Source of the DNA: Pararhizobium sp. YC-54
GTDB taxonomy: Bacteria; Pseudomonadota; Alphaproteobacteria; Rhizobiales; Rhizobiaceae
Assembly: GCF_025847205.1 (NCBI RefSeq)
Contig: NZ_JAOYTH010000003.1
Coordinates: 1 to 64,000 of the forward strand
Reading direction: 5' to 3'
Length of the DNA stretch: 64,000 nt
Positions 29,157 to 38,059 of the stretch are shown one piece after another. How positions within the stretch are numbered: the stretch's first letter is position 1; each line of letters begins with the position of its first letter. The notes under the pieces are model-generated. The model did no database searches, was not told the origin of the DNA, and saw only the letters and a program-made list of their open reading frames with translations. Made by a program: the position numbers and the translations under genes.

Positions 29157-30635
29157 ATGAACCAGTCGATCGTCAACCCGATGGCATTATCCGGCACTGA
29201 ACCTGCAGCAGACGATGCACCGGCGGGACCGCAAAGGCCGGTCGTCGCCATTATCGGCGGCGGCGTGTCGGGCGCAGCGACTGCCTTTCATCTTGCGCTG
29301 GCAAACCAAACCCCGGCTCCGGAAATTATCGTGTTCGAGCCGCGCGAGAGCCTTGGGAAAGGGCTCGCCTACGACACGGCGGAACCCGCCCACCGCATCA
29401 ATGTGCCGGCTGCACGCATGAGCCTTCTGACTGAAGAACCGGATCATTTCTTGCGCTGGATCGCGGCACATTCGGCAACAAGGGGCGATGACGATGCTCT
29501 GCGGCCCGACGGTGCCCTCTTTCCCCGCCGCAGCGTGTTCGGCGGCTATGTCAACGCCATGCTGCAGCCGCTTGTTGCCAGCGGCGCTGTCCGGCATCGC
29601 CGCTGCGCTGTCGTTCATGTGTTGCGCGAAGGCCCTCGCTGGTCGGTCATCGGCGACGATGGCGGACAGACCAAGGCCGACATCGTCGTCATTGCCACCA
29701 GCCATCCGCCGCCGGTGGCGCCGGGCCAGCTTCAAGCCGTGCTGAAGGACCATCCCCGCTTCGTGCCCGACCCAACCAAGGCTGGCGCGCTTGCAGGCAT
29801 CCGGCCATCGGACCGGGTGCTTGTCGTGGGCAATGGCCTGACCTCGGCCGATGTGATCGCCGCGCTCGCCCTCAAGGGCCACAAGGGTCCGATCACCGCG
29901 ATCTCGCGCCGGGGGCTGCGCTCGCGCGGTCATGCGCCGGTGGCGCAGGATCCCGCCGGCGACTTCCTCACCGATCCGGCCTTCACGGCGCGGGCACTGC
30001 TGAAAAACATCCGCAGTGCCATCCGGCAAGCGGCTCTGGACGGCCTGACCTGGCACAGCGTTATCGATCAGGTGCGGGCACAGGGACAGGCACTCTGGCA
30101 GGTGCTGCCCGTGGTGGAACGGCAGCGCATCGTCCGGCACTTGCGGCCGTTTTGGGATGTGCACCGGTTCCGCGTCGCGCCGCAGGTGGAAACCGCGCTC
30201 GACGCGGCGATCGCCGAAGGACGCCTTGAAATCCTGGCCGGGTCGATTGCGGCAAGCCGTATCGAGACGGACGCAATTCACTGCGCGCTGCGCCTGCGGC
30301 GGTGTCCGGGAACCATCGAGAAAACCTACGATGCCGTGGTCATCACCACCGGCCCTGGTCACGGCGGCATTCTCGCCAGCCAGCCCTTCCTCGCCGAGCT
30401 CTCACACAGCGGTTATCTCGAACTCGATCCGACCGGTCTTGGGCTATCCTGCACCCGCAAATCAGAAGCCATCGGCCCGGTAGCGGGCGTGACATCTTCC
30501 TTGCTGATCGCCGGTCCGCTGGCGCGCGGCACGTTCGGTGAGTTGATGGGCCTGCCGCAGGTGACCGATCATGCCCTGTTCGTTGCCGCAGGGATCGCCG
30601 ACTGTTTGCTGGCGCAGACACCAAAGGCGGCGTAA
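29157..30635 (+). CDS. FAD/NAD(P)-binding oxidoreductase
   Basis: The 492-residue protein has a dinucleotide-binding motif (IIGGGVSGAA, residues 32-41), the KGLAYDTAEPAHRINVPA region and a second nucleotide-binding stretch (VLVVGNGLTSADVIAAL). This is the layout of the FAD-NAD(P)-binding family (pfam13454-like), whose substrates are mostly unknown. GAGG precedes the start. It is followed 112 bp later by an SfnB-type flavoprotein gene and shares the TATAGACTAT promoter motif with the sulfur cluster, so a role in organosulfur oxidation or flavin supply is inferred. A weak hairpin with a TTTTC tail (30641-30659) follows the stop. Confidence 0.82.
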   Translation: MNQSIVNPMALSGTEPAADDAPAGPQRPVVAIIGGGVSGAATAFHLALANQTPAPEIIVFEPRESLGKGLAYDTAEPAHRINVPAARMSLLTEEPDHFLRWIAAHSATRGDDDALRPDGALFPRRSVFGGYVNAMLQPLVASGAVRHRRCAVVHVLREGPRWSVIGDDGGQTKADIVVIATSHPPPVAPGQLQAVLKDHPRFVPDPTKAGALAGIRPSDRVLVVGNGLTSADVIAALALKGHKGPITAISRRGLRSRGHAPVAQDPAGDFLTDPAFTARALLKNIRSAIRQAALDGLTWHSVIDQVRAQGQALWQVLPVVERQRIVRHLRPFWDVHRFRVAPQVETALDAAIAEGRLEILAGSIAASRIETDAIHCALRLRRCPGTIEKTYDAVVITTGPGHGGILASQPFLAELSHSGYLELDPTGLGLSCTRKSEAIGPVAGVTSSLLIAGPLARGTFGELMGLPQVTDHALFVAAGIADCLLAQTPKAA

Positions 30636-30747
30636 AACACGTCTTAAGGAAAGACTTTTCTTAGTCCACTCGATCTATAGAAATTATAATCTTATCTTTC
30701 CGCCTGACTTCTTCCACCCATGGTCCGTTCAAAAAACGGAGTGTGCG

Positions 30748-31965
30748 ATGGAAACCCTCTTGCAGTATCAGCCAGTCGTCAAACAATCGGCCGAGCGCCT
30801 CCGCAGCGATTTCGAAGCCATCGAAACCGCCCGGGCACTGGCCGCAGATTTCGCCACCCGCGCGTCCGGCCGCGATGCCAATCGTACCTTGCCCTATGAC
30901 GAACTCGACGAAATCGCCAGGTCCGGACTTCTGGCGATCACCGTTCCCGCCGAATATGGCGGGCTTGATGTCTCCAATGCGGTCCTTGCAGAAGTGACCG
31001 CCATTCTGTCGGAGGCGGATGCGTCGATCGGCCAGATCCCGCAAAACCATTTCTATATCCTCGAGGCCCTGCGGGTGGACGGCAGCGAGGAACAAAAGCG
31101 CTACTTCTTCGGCCGCGCACTATCGGGCGACCGTTTCGGCAATGCGCTCTCCGAACGCGGCACCAAAACCGTGGCCGACTACAATACCCGCATCACGCCG
31201 GACGGACCGGGCTACCGCGTCAACGGCCAGAAATTCTATTCGACCGGGGTGCTTTTCGCTGACTGGATCACCGTGTTCGCACTCGATCCTGAGGATCGGC
31301 TGACCATGTCTTTCATCGCCAAGGGCACCGAGGGTATCGAGATCATCGACGATTGGGACGGCTTCGGCCAGCGTACCACCGGCAGCGGCACGACCATCTT
31401 CAACAATGTCCATGTCAATGCCGATGCCATCGTCTTCCATCACAAGGGCTTCGAGCGGCCAACAACGATCGGTTCGGTCGGCCAGATCATCCATGCCGGC
31501 GTCGATCTCGGCATTGCGCGTGCCGCCTTTGCCGAGACGCTGGGCTTCGTGCGCACCCAGAGCCGCCCGTGGAAGGATGCAGGCGTCGAGCGCGCTGCAG
31601 ACGATCCGCTGACCATCGCCAGGATCGGCGAGATCGCCATCAAGATTGAGGCGGCAACGGCCCTGATAGAGCGGGCCGGCCGCAAGGTCGATGTCGCCCA
31701 GATGGATGCGACCGAAGCCAATGTCATCGATGCCACCCTCTCAGTCGCCGCCGCAAAGGTGCTGACAACGGAAGTGGCGCTCGCAGCCTCCACAACGTTA
31801 TTCGAGCTCGCTGGAACCTCGGCCACCCGCATCGGCCTCAACCTCGATCGCCACTGGCGCAACGCCCGCACCCACACGCTGCACGACCCGGTGCGCTGGA
31901 AGGCGCATGTCGTGGGCAATTATCATCTGAACGGGGTGGCGCCGCCGAAGAATGGGGCGCTGTGA
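30748..31965 (+). CDS. SfnB/DszC-type acyl-CoA dehydrogenase-like flavoprotein
   Basis: The 405-residue protein belongs to the acyl-CoA dehydrogenase fold, in the SfnB sulfur-acquisition subgroup (YDELDEIARSGLLAITVPAE, EADASIGQIPQNHF, RPWKDAGVERAADDP, and RHWRNARTHTLHDPVRWKAH near the C-terminus). GGAG lies before ATG 30748. Relatives include DszC and SfnB, which use reduced flavin to oxygenate organosulfur compounds. It is paralogous to 33886. I expect use of an alternative sulfur source under sulfate limitation; the substrate cannot be read. Confidence 0.85.
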   Translation: METLLQYQPVVKQSAERLRSDFEAIETARALAADFATRASGRDANRTLPYDELDEIARSGLLAITVPAEYGGLDVSNAVLAEVTAILSEADASIGQIPQNHFYILEALRVDGSEEQKRYFFGRALSGDRFGNALSERGTKTVADYNTRITPDGPGYRVNGQKFYSTGVLFADWITVFALDPEDRLTMSFIAKGTEGIEIIDDWDGFGQRTTGSGTTIFNNVHVNADAIVFHHKGFERPTTIGSVGQIIHAGVDLGIARAAFAETLGFVRTQSRPWKDAGVERAADDPLTIARIGEIAIKIEAATALIERAGRKVDVAQMDATEANVIDATLSVAAAKVLTTEVALAASTTLFELAGTSATRIGLNLDRHWRNARTHTLHDPVRWKAHVVGNYHLNGVAPPKNGAL

Positions 31966-31978
31966 GACCGGGAAATGC

Positions 31979-33016
31979 CTATCGAATGACCGGGCCGTTC
32001 GCCTTCTTCCAGGCGTCAATGCCGCCCTCGATGTGGCAGGCGCTCGTCAGGCCGGCATCCTGTGCAGCCTCGACGGCCATGGCCGAACGCTCGCCGAAGG
32101 CGCAGTAGAAGATGATCCGCTTGCCGGTGGCTGCCACCAGCTCATGCAGCATACCGCCCGCAGAGATGTTTTCCTGCAGGTCGAGATAGGGAGCGTGCAG
32201 CGCACCCGGAATGATCCCGTGCTTCTCGCGTTCCGCCTTCTCGCGCAGATCGACGATCGCAATATCGGGGCGGCCGCCGAGCGCCAATGCCTCGGACGCT
32301 GAAACGGCCCAGCCTTTGCGCGCGATCTCCTCCTGGTGCAGGCCGACGTGGATATTGGCGGGTACGGCCACATCCATCATCTTCGGATTGGGCAGGTGCA
32401 GATTGTTCATGATATCGACATATTCGTCGACCGATCGAACCCTGAGGCGCGGGTTGAACCGTTTCTCCTCGCCGATGGTCGAAACGGTATCGCCCTTGTA
32501 GTCATGAGCCGGAAAGACCAGCGTTTCATCCGGTAATTTCAGCAGCTTGTTGAAGATCGAGTCATACTGCTGGCGCGGGTCGCCATTCTGGAAGTCGGTG
32601 CGGCCGGTGCCACGTATGAGCAGCGTGTCGCCGGTAAACACCCGACCGCCCATGAGGAAGGAATAGGAATCATCCGTATGACCGGGCGTGTAGAGCACGT
32701 CGAGGCTCAGGCCCTCGATCGCCACCCGGTCACCTTCCGCAACGCGCATCGAGACGACATCGGCAAGGGTCTGCTCGCCCATCACGGTGATGCAGTGCGT
32801 CTGGTCGCGCAGCGCACCAAGCCCGGTGATGTGATCGGCATGCAGATGCGTATCGACGGCCTTAACCAGCTTGAGATCAAGCTCCCGCACCAGCTGCAGG
32901 TAGCGATCGACCTTTTCCAGCACCGGGTCGATGATCAGCGCCTCTCCCCCATGCCGGCTGGCAATGAGGTAGGTATAGGTGCCCGACACACTGTCAAAGA
33001 GCTGACGGAAGATCAC
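31979..33016 (-). CDS. Persulfide dioxygenase-type MBL hydrolase fused to rhodanese
   Basis: The start is GTG at 33016 with AAGGAG upstream, giving 345 residues. The N-terminal metallo-beta-lactamase domain has the HxHxDH motif (DTHLHADHITG, H57-H62) and resembles ETHE1-like persulfide dioxygenases (IIDPVLEKVDRYL, TPGHTDDSYSF). The C-terminal rhodanese domain has active-site C305 in YCAFGERSAM. Such fusions convert glutathione persulfide to sulfite or thiosulfate. It lies 46 bp after the peroxiredoxin gene. A role in detoxifying sulfide released by the neighbouring desulfurisation enzymes is inferred. Confidence 0.88.
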   Translation of the reverse strand: MIFRQLFDSVSGTYTYLIASRHGGEALIIDPVLEKVDRYLQLVRELDLKLVKAVDTHLHADHITGLGALRDQTHCITVMGEQTLADVVSMRVAEGDRVAIEGLSLDVLYTPGHTDDSYSFLMGGRVFTGDTLLIRGTGRTDFQNGDPRQQYDSIFNKLLKLPDETLVFPAHDYKGDTVSTIGEEKRFNPRLRVRSVDEYVDIMNNLHLPNPKMMDVAVPANIHVGLHQEEIARKGWAVSASEALALGGRPDIAIVDLREKAEREKHGIIPGALHAPYLDLQENISAGGMLHELVAATGKRIIFYCAFGERSAMAVEAAQDAGLTSACHIEGGIDAWKKANGPVIR

Positions 33017-33062
33017 CGGCCGCTCCTTTGCGTGTCGCTTGTGCCGGCCCGGACCACGGCCG

Positions 33063-33725
33063 TTACCCCTGAGGCTGCGGCACGATCCGGATATAGGGTT
33101 TAGGCGCGCGCCAGCCTTGCGGGTATTGCTTGCGCGCATCCTCGTCCGTCACCGAGCCGGCAATGATCACGTCGTCGCCCTGCTTCCAGTTTACCGGGGT
33201 GGCGACCTTGTGCTTGGCGGTCAGTTGCAGCGAATCGATCACCCGCAGCACCTCGTCGAAATTGCGACCGGTGGTCATCGGATAGACGAGGATCAGCTTG
33301 ATCTTCTTGTCGGGGCCGATGACGAAGACATTGCGCACGGTCTGATTGTCAGCCGGTGTGCGCTGGGTCGGGTCGCCCGATACCGCAGCCGGCAGCATGC
33401 CGTAGAGCTTCGACACGGTGTAGCCGGTGTCGGCGATCATCGGGAAGTTCGGCGCAAAACCCTGCGTTTCCTCGATGTCCTTCACCCAGCCGGAATGGCG
33501 ATCAAGCGGATCGACGGAAAGGCCGATAATCTTGACGCCACGCCTGTCAAATTCGGGTTTGATCCGGGCCATATATCCCAGTTCGGTGGTGCATACCGGC
33601 GTGAAATCCTTTGGATGCGAGAAAAGCACAGCCCAGGAATCGCCGAGCCAGTCATGAAACCGGATATTACCTTCAGTGGTTTCGACCGAAAAATCCGGCG
33701 CGAGATCATTGATTGCAAGTGTCAC
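33063..33725 (-). CDS. 1-Cys peroxiredoxin (Prx6 type)
   Basis: The 220-residue protein has the peroxidatic cysteine C45 in FTPVCTTE and the long C-terminal domain of the Prx6 class (YPMTTGRNFDEVLRVIDSLQ, then VATPVNWKQGDDVIIAGSV). The start is GTG (33725) with GGGGGAG upstream. It reduces hydroperoxides, which the flavin oxygenases next door could generate by uncoupling. It is probably co-transcribed with the persulfide dioxygenase. A hairpin at 33771 may separate it from the upstream oxygenase gene. Confidence 0.92.
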   Translation of the reverse strand: MTLAINDLAPDFSVETTEGNIRFHDWLGDSWAVLFSHPKDFTPVCTTELGYMARIKPEFDRRGVKIIGLSVDPLDRHSGWVKDIEETQGFAPNFPMIADTGYTVSKLYGMLPAAVSGDPTQRTPADNQTVRNVFVIGPDKKIKLILVYPMTTGRNFDEVLRVIDSLQLTAKHKVATPVNWKQGDDVIIAGSVTDEDARKQYPQGWRAPKPYIRIVPQPQG

Positions 33726-33770
33726 GATACTCCCCCTTCTCTTGAGGCGGCGCTCACCAAGGCACCGGCA

Positions 33771-33787
33771 GGGCGCATTTTGCGCCC
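33771..33787. terminator. Hairpin between oxygenase and peroxiredoxin genes
   Basis: Stem GGGCGCA/TGCGCCC with a TTT loop. The TTTGTTG tail lies on the plus side, so the direction is unclear. It may attenuate readthrough from the oxygenase gene into the peroxiredoxin gene. Confidence 0.4.
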
Positions 33788-33885
33788 TTTGTTGATTTAG
33801 GCAATGCTAAATATAAAAACCCTTCCGCCAGGCGCCATCCCCATCGCACTGACGGCGAATTGGGATTCCGTTCAACGCTGTCCAT

Positions 33886-35097
33886 TCAGCTATATAGGCT
33901 CACCACCGGGATCCTGTCGTTGAGCACGAATTCGCCGACTTCCTTGGCCTTGTAAAACACCGGATCGTGCAGCGTGTGGGTGCGCACGTTGCGCCAGAAG
34001 CGGTCGAACCGGTATTTTTCCGCCGTCGAGCGGGCGCCGGTCACTTCGAAGACGCGGGCGGTGATGTCGAGCGCCACGTGGGTGGCATGAACCTTGGCCG
34101 CATAGGCCTCCGCCGCCACCTCGCCCCGTTCGCGCGCCGATACATCCCGCCCTTTGGAAACGGCTGTCTGCACGGCAAGTGCTGCACTGTCCGCAAGAGC
34201 AACGGATGCCTTCAGCGCGGCGGTGAATTCGCCGACACGTTCGAGAATATACGGATCATCGGCCGCGCGCTCCACGCCTGATGTCACCCATGGACGGGTC
34301 GTGGTTCGGACATAGTCGATGGCGGCAGCCAGCGCGCCTTCGGCCGCCCCCAGATAGAAATTCACGAAGACCAGCTGGATCAACGGCGTATTGAAGGTCG
34401 CCAGAACCGGCGGCGGGGTGCTTTCATCGGCGGGTGGCGCGATGAAATCCTCGTCATAGACAGGAAAATCACGGAACTCGACGCTGCCTGAATCGGACAG
34501 ACGCTGGCCGATATTGTCCCAATCGTCATTGGCGACATAGCCGGGGCGGTCTGTCGGAACGGCGAAATTGGCAATCTTGCCTTCGAGCGTTGCGCTGGCA
34601 TTGATGTAGTCGGACACCCGGGCGGCGGTGGAGAAGGATTTGCGGCCGTTCAGCACATAGCCGCTACCGCGGCGCGTCAATGTCAGGCCAGCGTCACGCG
34701 GATTGACCGCAGCACCCCAATAGAGGTTCTGCGTTACGGTTTCGGTGCCCAGCAGCTGTGCCCGCGCCTGATCTGTGAAGGACCAGTAGATCGACTGGCT
34801 GTTGACATAATGGTAGCCGAGCAGCTGGCCGATGGAGCTTTCGCCGCGGGCCACAATGCGAACGAGTTTCAGGCCATCGACCCAGCCGAGCCCGCCGCCA
34901 CCGATATCGCGCGCGTGCAGGGCGTTGAGCAGGCCGGCCTTCTTCAGTTTGACGATCTCGCCGATCGGTGGACGCCCTTCCCTGTCAAGATCCGCTGCGC
35001 GCAGCGATAGATCGCGGGAGATTTCGGCGGCGCTGGCAAACAGGCTGTCGCGCGTTACGCCGAGGCCGGCTGCATAGACGACATTGGACTGGCTCAT
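33886..35097 (-). CDS. SfnB/DszC-type acyl-CoA dehydrogenase-like flavoprotein, second paralogue
   Basis: The 403-residue protein shares with the product of 30748 the segments RPWVTSGVERAADDP and RFWRNVRTHTLHDPVFYKAK, and it has ESSIGQLLGYHYVNSQSIYW and an FMN-contact-like NGRKSFSTAA. It is therefore a flavin-dependent monooxygenase of the DszC/SfnB group, not a beta-oxidation enzyme. CGGAGC precedes the start. It follows the binding-protein gene by 72 bp, so transporter and oxygenase are linked in one operon. Substrate unknown. Confidence 0.85.
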   Translation of the reverse strand: MSQSNVVYAAGLGVTRDSLFASAAEISRDLSLRAADLDREGRPPIGEIVKLKKAGLLNALHARDIGGGGLGWVDGLKLVRIVARGESSIGQLLGYHYVNSQSIYWSFTDQARAQLLGTETVTQNLYWGAAVNPRDAGLTLTRRGSGYVLNGRKSFSTAARVSDYINASATLEGKIANFAVPTDRPGYVANDDWDNIGQRLSDSGSVEFRDFPVYDEDFIAPPADESTPPPVLATFNTPLIQLVFVNFYLGAAEGALAAAIDYVRTTTRPWVTSGVERAADDPYILERVGEFTAALKASVALADSAALAVQTAVSKGRDVSARERGEVAAEAYAAKVHATHVALDITARVFEVTGARSTAEKYRFDRFWRNVRTHTLHDPVFYKAKEVGEFVLNDRIPVVSLYS

Positions 35098-35169
35098 GGG
35101 AAAAGCTCCGTTGGTGAAAAAAGAAGAGCGGCGGAACCATCAGCGGCTCCGCCGTCGCGATGTGAAGGA

Positions 35170-36216
35170 TCAAAACAGCTTGGCCGGAATCCAGCTTGCT
35201 GTGGCCGCATCACTGACGCTGAAAGCCGGGATCTTGGTCGCCAGTTCCTCGATGGTTTTGACACCGGCTTCGCGCAGGCTCTTCTGGGTGAGCAGCGTCG
35301 GCTCGACCGTGATCTGGCGGGGAACCTGTTCTCCGGCAATTTCGAGTGCTGCAGCGCGGATCGAGACCGCGCCGACCACCGCCGGATTTGTCGCGACCGT
35401 TGCGACCCAGGGGCTGCCCTCCTCGACGATCTCCTGGATGTCGGCAGTCGAAACATCGGCCGAGTAGATCTTCAGCTTATCGGAAATGCCGAGATCGGCC
35501 GCCGCCAGCTTCACGCCGCGGGCAAATTCGTCATAGGGCGCGAAAACCACGGAAATATCGGGATTGGCCCGCAGTGCCGCTTTCGCCTGATCGGCCGTGC
35601 TGGTCGCCGTCGTATCGCTGACATTGCCGAAGCGCGCCTTCTCGACGACCCCCTTGTTTTCACCCTTGAACGCGTCCCAGACCTCGTTGCGGCGATCGAG
35701 TGGCGCAAAGCCGGCAACATAGACATAACCGGCGTTGAAGCTGGTGCCATTGTCCTTGACGGCCTGCTCGAGCGCCTGCTTTGCCAGCGCATGGTCGCTC
35801 TGTTCGACCTGCGGCACCTTCGGATTGTTGAGGTTGACATCGAAGGCGACGACCTTGATGCCCTTGTCCAGCGCCTGCTGCACGACATCGCCGAGAGATT
35901 CGGGAACGCCGTGATCGACGACGATACCCTCGACGCCGAGATTGATCGCCTGCAGGATCTGCTCGCGCTGTTCGGCAGCGTTCTGGCGGCCGGGGAATAT
36001 CCGCAGATCGATACCAAGCGCCTTCGCCTGCGCCTCGGCTCCTGCCTGATAGGCCTGGAAGAAATCGCCGGCAGAAATATAGCTGATCAGTGCCAGCTTG
36101 ACGCCACCCTTGTCGAACGGCGCCGGCGCACCGGCAACGCCGCCGGCCTTGGCCGCCGGGACAAACAGAAAGGGAATGAGAGCGGCGGTTGCCGCCAGAC
36201 GGAGAATGGTTTTCAT
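35170..36216 (-). CDS. Periplasmic binding protein, ribose/sugar type
   Basis: The 348-residue protein from ATG 36216 (AAGGAACGC upstream) has a signal peptide (MKTILRLAATAALIPFLFVP, cleaved after AAKAG) and a Peripla_BP_4 (RbsB-like) fold with internal motifs IDLRIFPGRQNAAEQREQIL, VVDHGVPESLGDVVQQALDK and VVFAPYDEFARGVKLAAADL. It is divergent from the matching ATPase and permease genes at 36578 and 38056. Although the family mainly binds sugars, the flanking oxygenases suggest an organosulfur ligand such as a sulfonated or thio-sugar. Confidence 0.88.
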   Translation of the reverse strand: MKTILRLAATAALIPFLFVPAAKAGGVAGAPAPFDKGGVKLALISYISAGDFFQAYQAGAEAQAKALGIDLRIFPGRQNAAEQREQILQAINLGVEGIVVDHGVPESLGDVVQQALDKGIKVVAFDVNLNNPKVPQVEQSDHALAKQALEQAVKDNGTSFNAGYVYVAGFAPLDRRNEVWDAFKGENKGVVEKARFGNVSDTTATSTADQAKAALRANPDISVVFAPYDEFARGVKLAAADLGISDKLKIYSADVSTADIQEIVEEGSPWVATVATNPAVVGAVSIRAAALEIAGEQVPRQITVEPTLLTQKSLREAGVKTIEELATKIPAFSVSDAATASWIPAKLF

Positions 36217-36577
36217 GGAAAGCGTTCCTTCTGAAGACAATCGAAACGCGTCACCGGCAAGCAGCCAGCCCTTCCCGGGACGCAGTACTTATTAGATATG
36301 CAATCAATAAATTTAATAGACTAATTAGTGTCATTTTTTCGAGTTGAAGAGAAACCTGTTTCGCGGGAACCGGCCTGCGCGGCAAAGTCCTACCGAAGAA
36401 AACCAGCTCCATGAACGGATAGACGTTCGACGCGAACATTCTGCCGCAGCCCAACCATCCGCAAAGAAATTACCGGGGCGGCCGGTACTTCGCAAAGCTG
36501 TTCCTCCAGCTCGGCTGTCATCAGCGGAAATTATATGACAAATTATATAGACTATAAAGACATTGGGATTCCCATCC
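36217..36577. promoter_or_regulatory. Divergent promoter region of the sulfur-uptake cluster
   Basis: This 361-bp gene-free, locally AT-rich region separates the binding-protein operon from the ATPase operon. It holds ATAGACTAA (36316-36324), next to a CTAATTAG palindrome (36321-36328), and TATAGACTATA (36546-36556), 21 bp before the ATPase start. AAATTATAT is repeated directly with 12-bp spacing at 36528 and 36540. The two TAGACTA sites lie one near each gene, as expected for a shared regulator. Confidence 0.6.
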
Positions 36578-38059
36578 ATGCCGCTGCTTCACGTCGATGC
36601 GCTCAGCCGCAGCTTTCAGTCCACCCGCGCCCTCGCCGGCGCGACGCTGACGATTGATGCCGGCGAGATCGTCGCGCTGATGGGAGCAAACGGCGCCGGC
36701 AAGTCGACACTGGTGAAAATCCTCTCCGGTGTCCTACCCGCCGATAGCGGCACGATCACGCTGAGCGGGCAGACTTACGCGCCACGCACCCCGGCCGAAG
36801 CCGCCGCTGCCGGCGTCGTCACCGTTCATCAGTCGACCGATCTGATTGGCGCTGCCGGTCTCACCGTTGCGGACACTTTGTTGTTGACACGCTTCAGCCA
36901 GCGCGGCCAACCCTTTTTCGTCTCCCGCGCCAGTATAAGGCGGCAAGCGCAGGCGATCCTCGATGCCGCCGGGTTCGATCTGCCGCTCGACCGCGACTTC
37001 GCCGATCTCACGGCCGCCGACCGGCAGCTCGTGGCCATTGCCCGTGCGCTTGCCAACCGGGCGGACCTGCTGATCCTCGACGAGCCGACCGCAAGCCTCT
37101 CCATTGCGGAAAGCCAGCGGCTGTTTACCATTCTCAAGCGCCTGCGCGATGGCGGTCTTGCCATTCTCTACATCTCCCACCGGACCGCCGATCTGGAAGC
37201 GATTGCCAACCGGGTGCTTGTCATGCGCGGCGGGGCGGTCGCCGGTGCCTTCAAGCGCCCCATCGATTTTGCCGCTGCGATCGAAACGATGATCGGCCGC
37301 AAGCTGCAATCTGCGCGGCCCGGTATTCGCAATACCGAGGGACCGCCGGTCTTTGAAATGCGCGATGCGCAGCTCAGGTCCGATTCCGCGCCCTTCGACC
37401 TTGTTGTCCATACCGGCGAGGTGGTGGCAATCACCGGCGTGCTTGGCGCAGGCAAGAGCCGCCTGCTTTCGGCGATCTTCGGCGCCAGCCGACTTGCCGC
37501 CGGAGACATGTATCTGGACGGCCGCCTGCATCGGCCGAAAACACCGGCAGAAGCGATTGCCGCCGGTGTCGCCATGGCAGCAGAAGACCGGCATCGGTCT
37601 TCGCTGATGCCCGCCAATTGGCCTGGAAGTTCGCTGGCTGCCACCATCAGCCTGCCGCACCTTTCCAAATGGTATCCCCACGGCCTGCTGTTTGGCGGCC
37701 GCGAGCGGCGCGAGGCGGAAAAGGCAATCTCCCGCCTGCGCATCAAGGCATCCGGACCGCAGGCGCCGATAGCCTCTCTGTCCGGCGGCAATCAGCAAAA
37801 GGCGGTTCTCGCCCGTTGGGAAGCCGAACCGAGCCGGCTTCTGCTGCTCGACGAACCCTTTCAAGGTGTCGATGTCGGCGCCCGCTACGACATCATCAAG
37901 GCCATCCGCAGCCGCAGCGACCGCGCCACCCTGATCGCTACCTCCGACCCAGAAGAGGCCCATGAGGTCGCCGACCGCATTCTCGTCATCGACCATCACA
38001 GCCTTGCCGCCGTACCCCATGGCACGCCATCCCGCCTCTCTGAGGAGACCCATGCATGA
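36578..38059 (+). CDS. Ribose-type ABC transporter ATPase, tandem NBDs
   Basis: The 493-residue protein carries two nucleotide-binding domains. The first has Walker A GANGAGKST (residues 36-44) and Walker B LLILDEPTAS. The second has a degenerate Walker A (GVLGAGKSR) and the signature LSGGNQQKAVLARW, as in RbsA/MglA. The start at ATG 36578 lies just after the TATAGACTATA site; a TTG five codons earlier is less likely. It works with the permease at 38056 and the binding protein at 35170. Confidence 0.92.
   Translation: MPLLHVDALSRSFQSTRALAGATLTIDAGEIVALMGANGAGKSTLVKILSGVLPADSGTITLSGQTYAPRTPAEAAAAGVVTVHQSTDLIGAAGLTVADTLLLTRFSQRGQPFFVSRASIRRQAQAILDAAGFDLPLDRDFADLTAADRQLVAIARALANRADLLILDEPTASLSIAESQRLFTILKRLRDGGLAILYISHRTADLEAIANRVLVMRGGAVAGAFKRPIDFAAAIETMIGRKLQSARPGIRNTEGPPVFEMRDAQLRSDSAPFDLVVHTGEVVAITGVLGAGKSRLLSAIFGASRLAAGDMYLDGRLHRPKTPAEAIAAGVAMAAEDRHRSSLMPANWPGSSLAATISLPHLSKWYPHGLLFGGRERREAEKAISRLRIKASGPQAPIASLSGGNQQKAVLARWEAEPSRLLLLDEPFQGVDVGARYDIIKAIRSRSDRATLIATSDPEEAHEVADRILVIDHHSLAAVPHGTPSRLSEETHA

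Noticed and set aside
30748..35097. Fatty-acid beta-oxidation genes (acyl-CoA dehydrogenases)
   Set aside because: Segments and neighbours match the SfnB/DszC flavin oxygenase subgroup, and no thiolase or hydratase is near.
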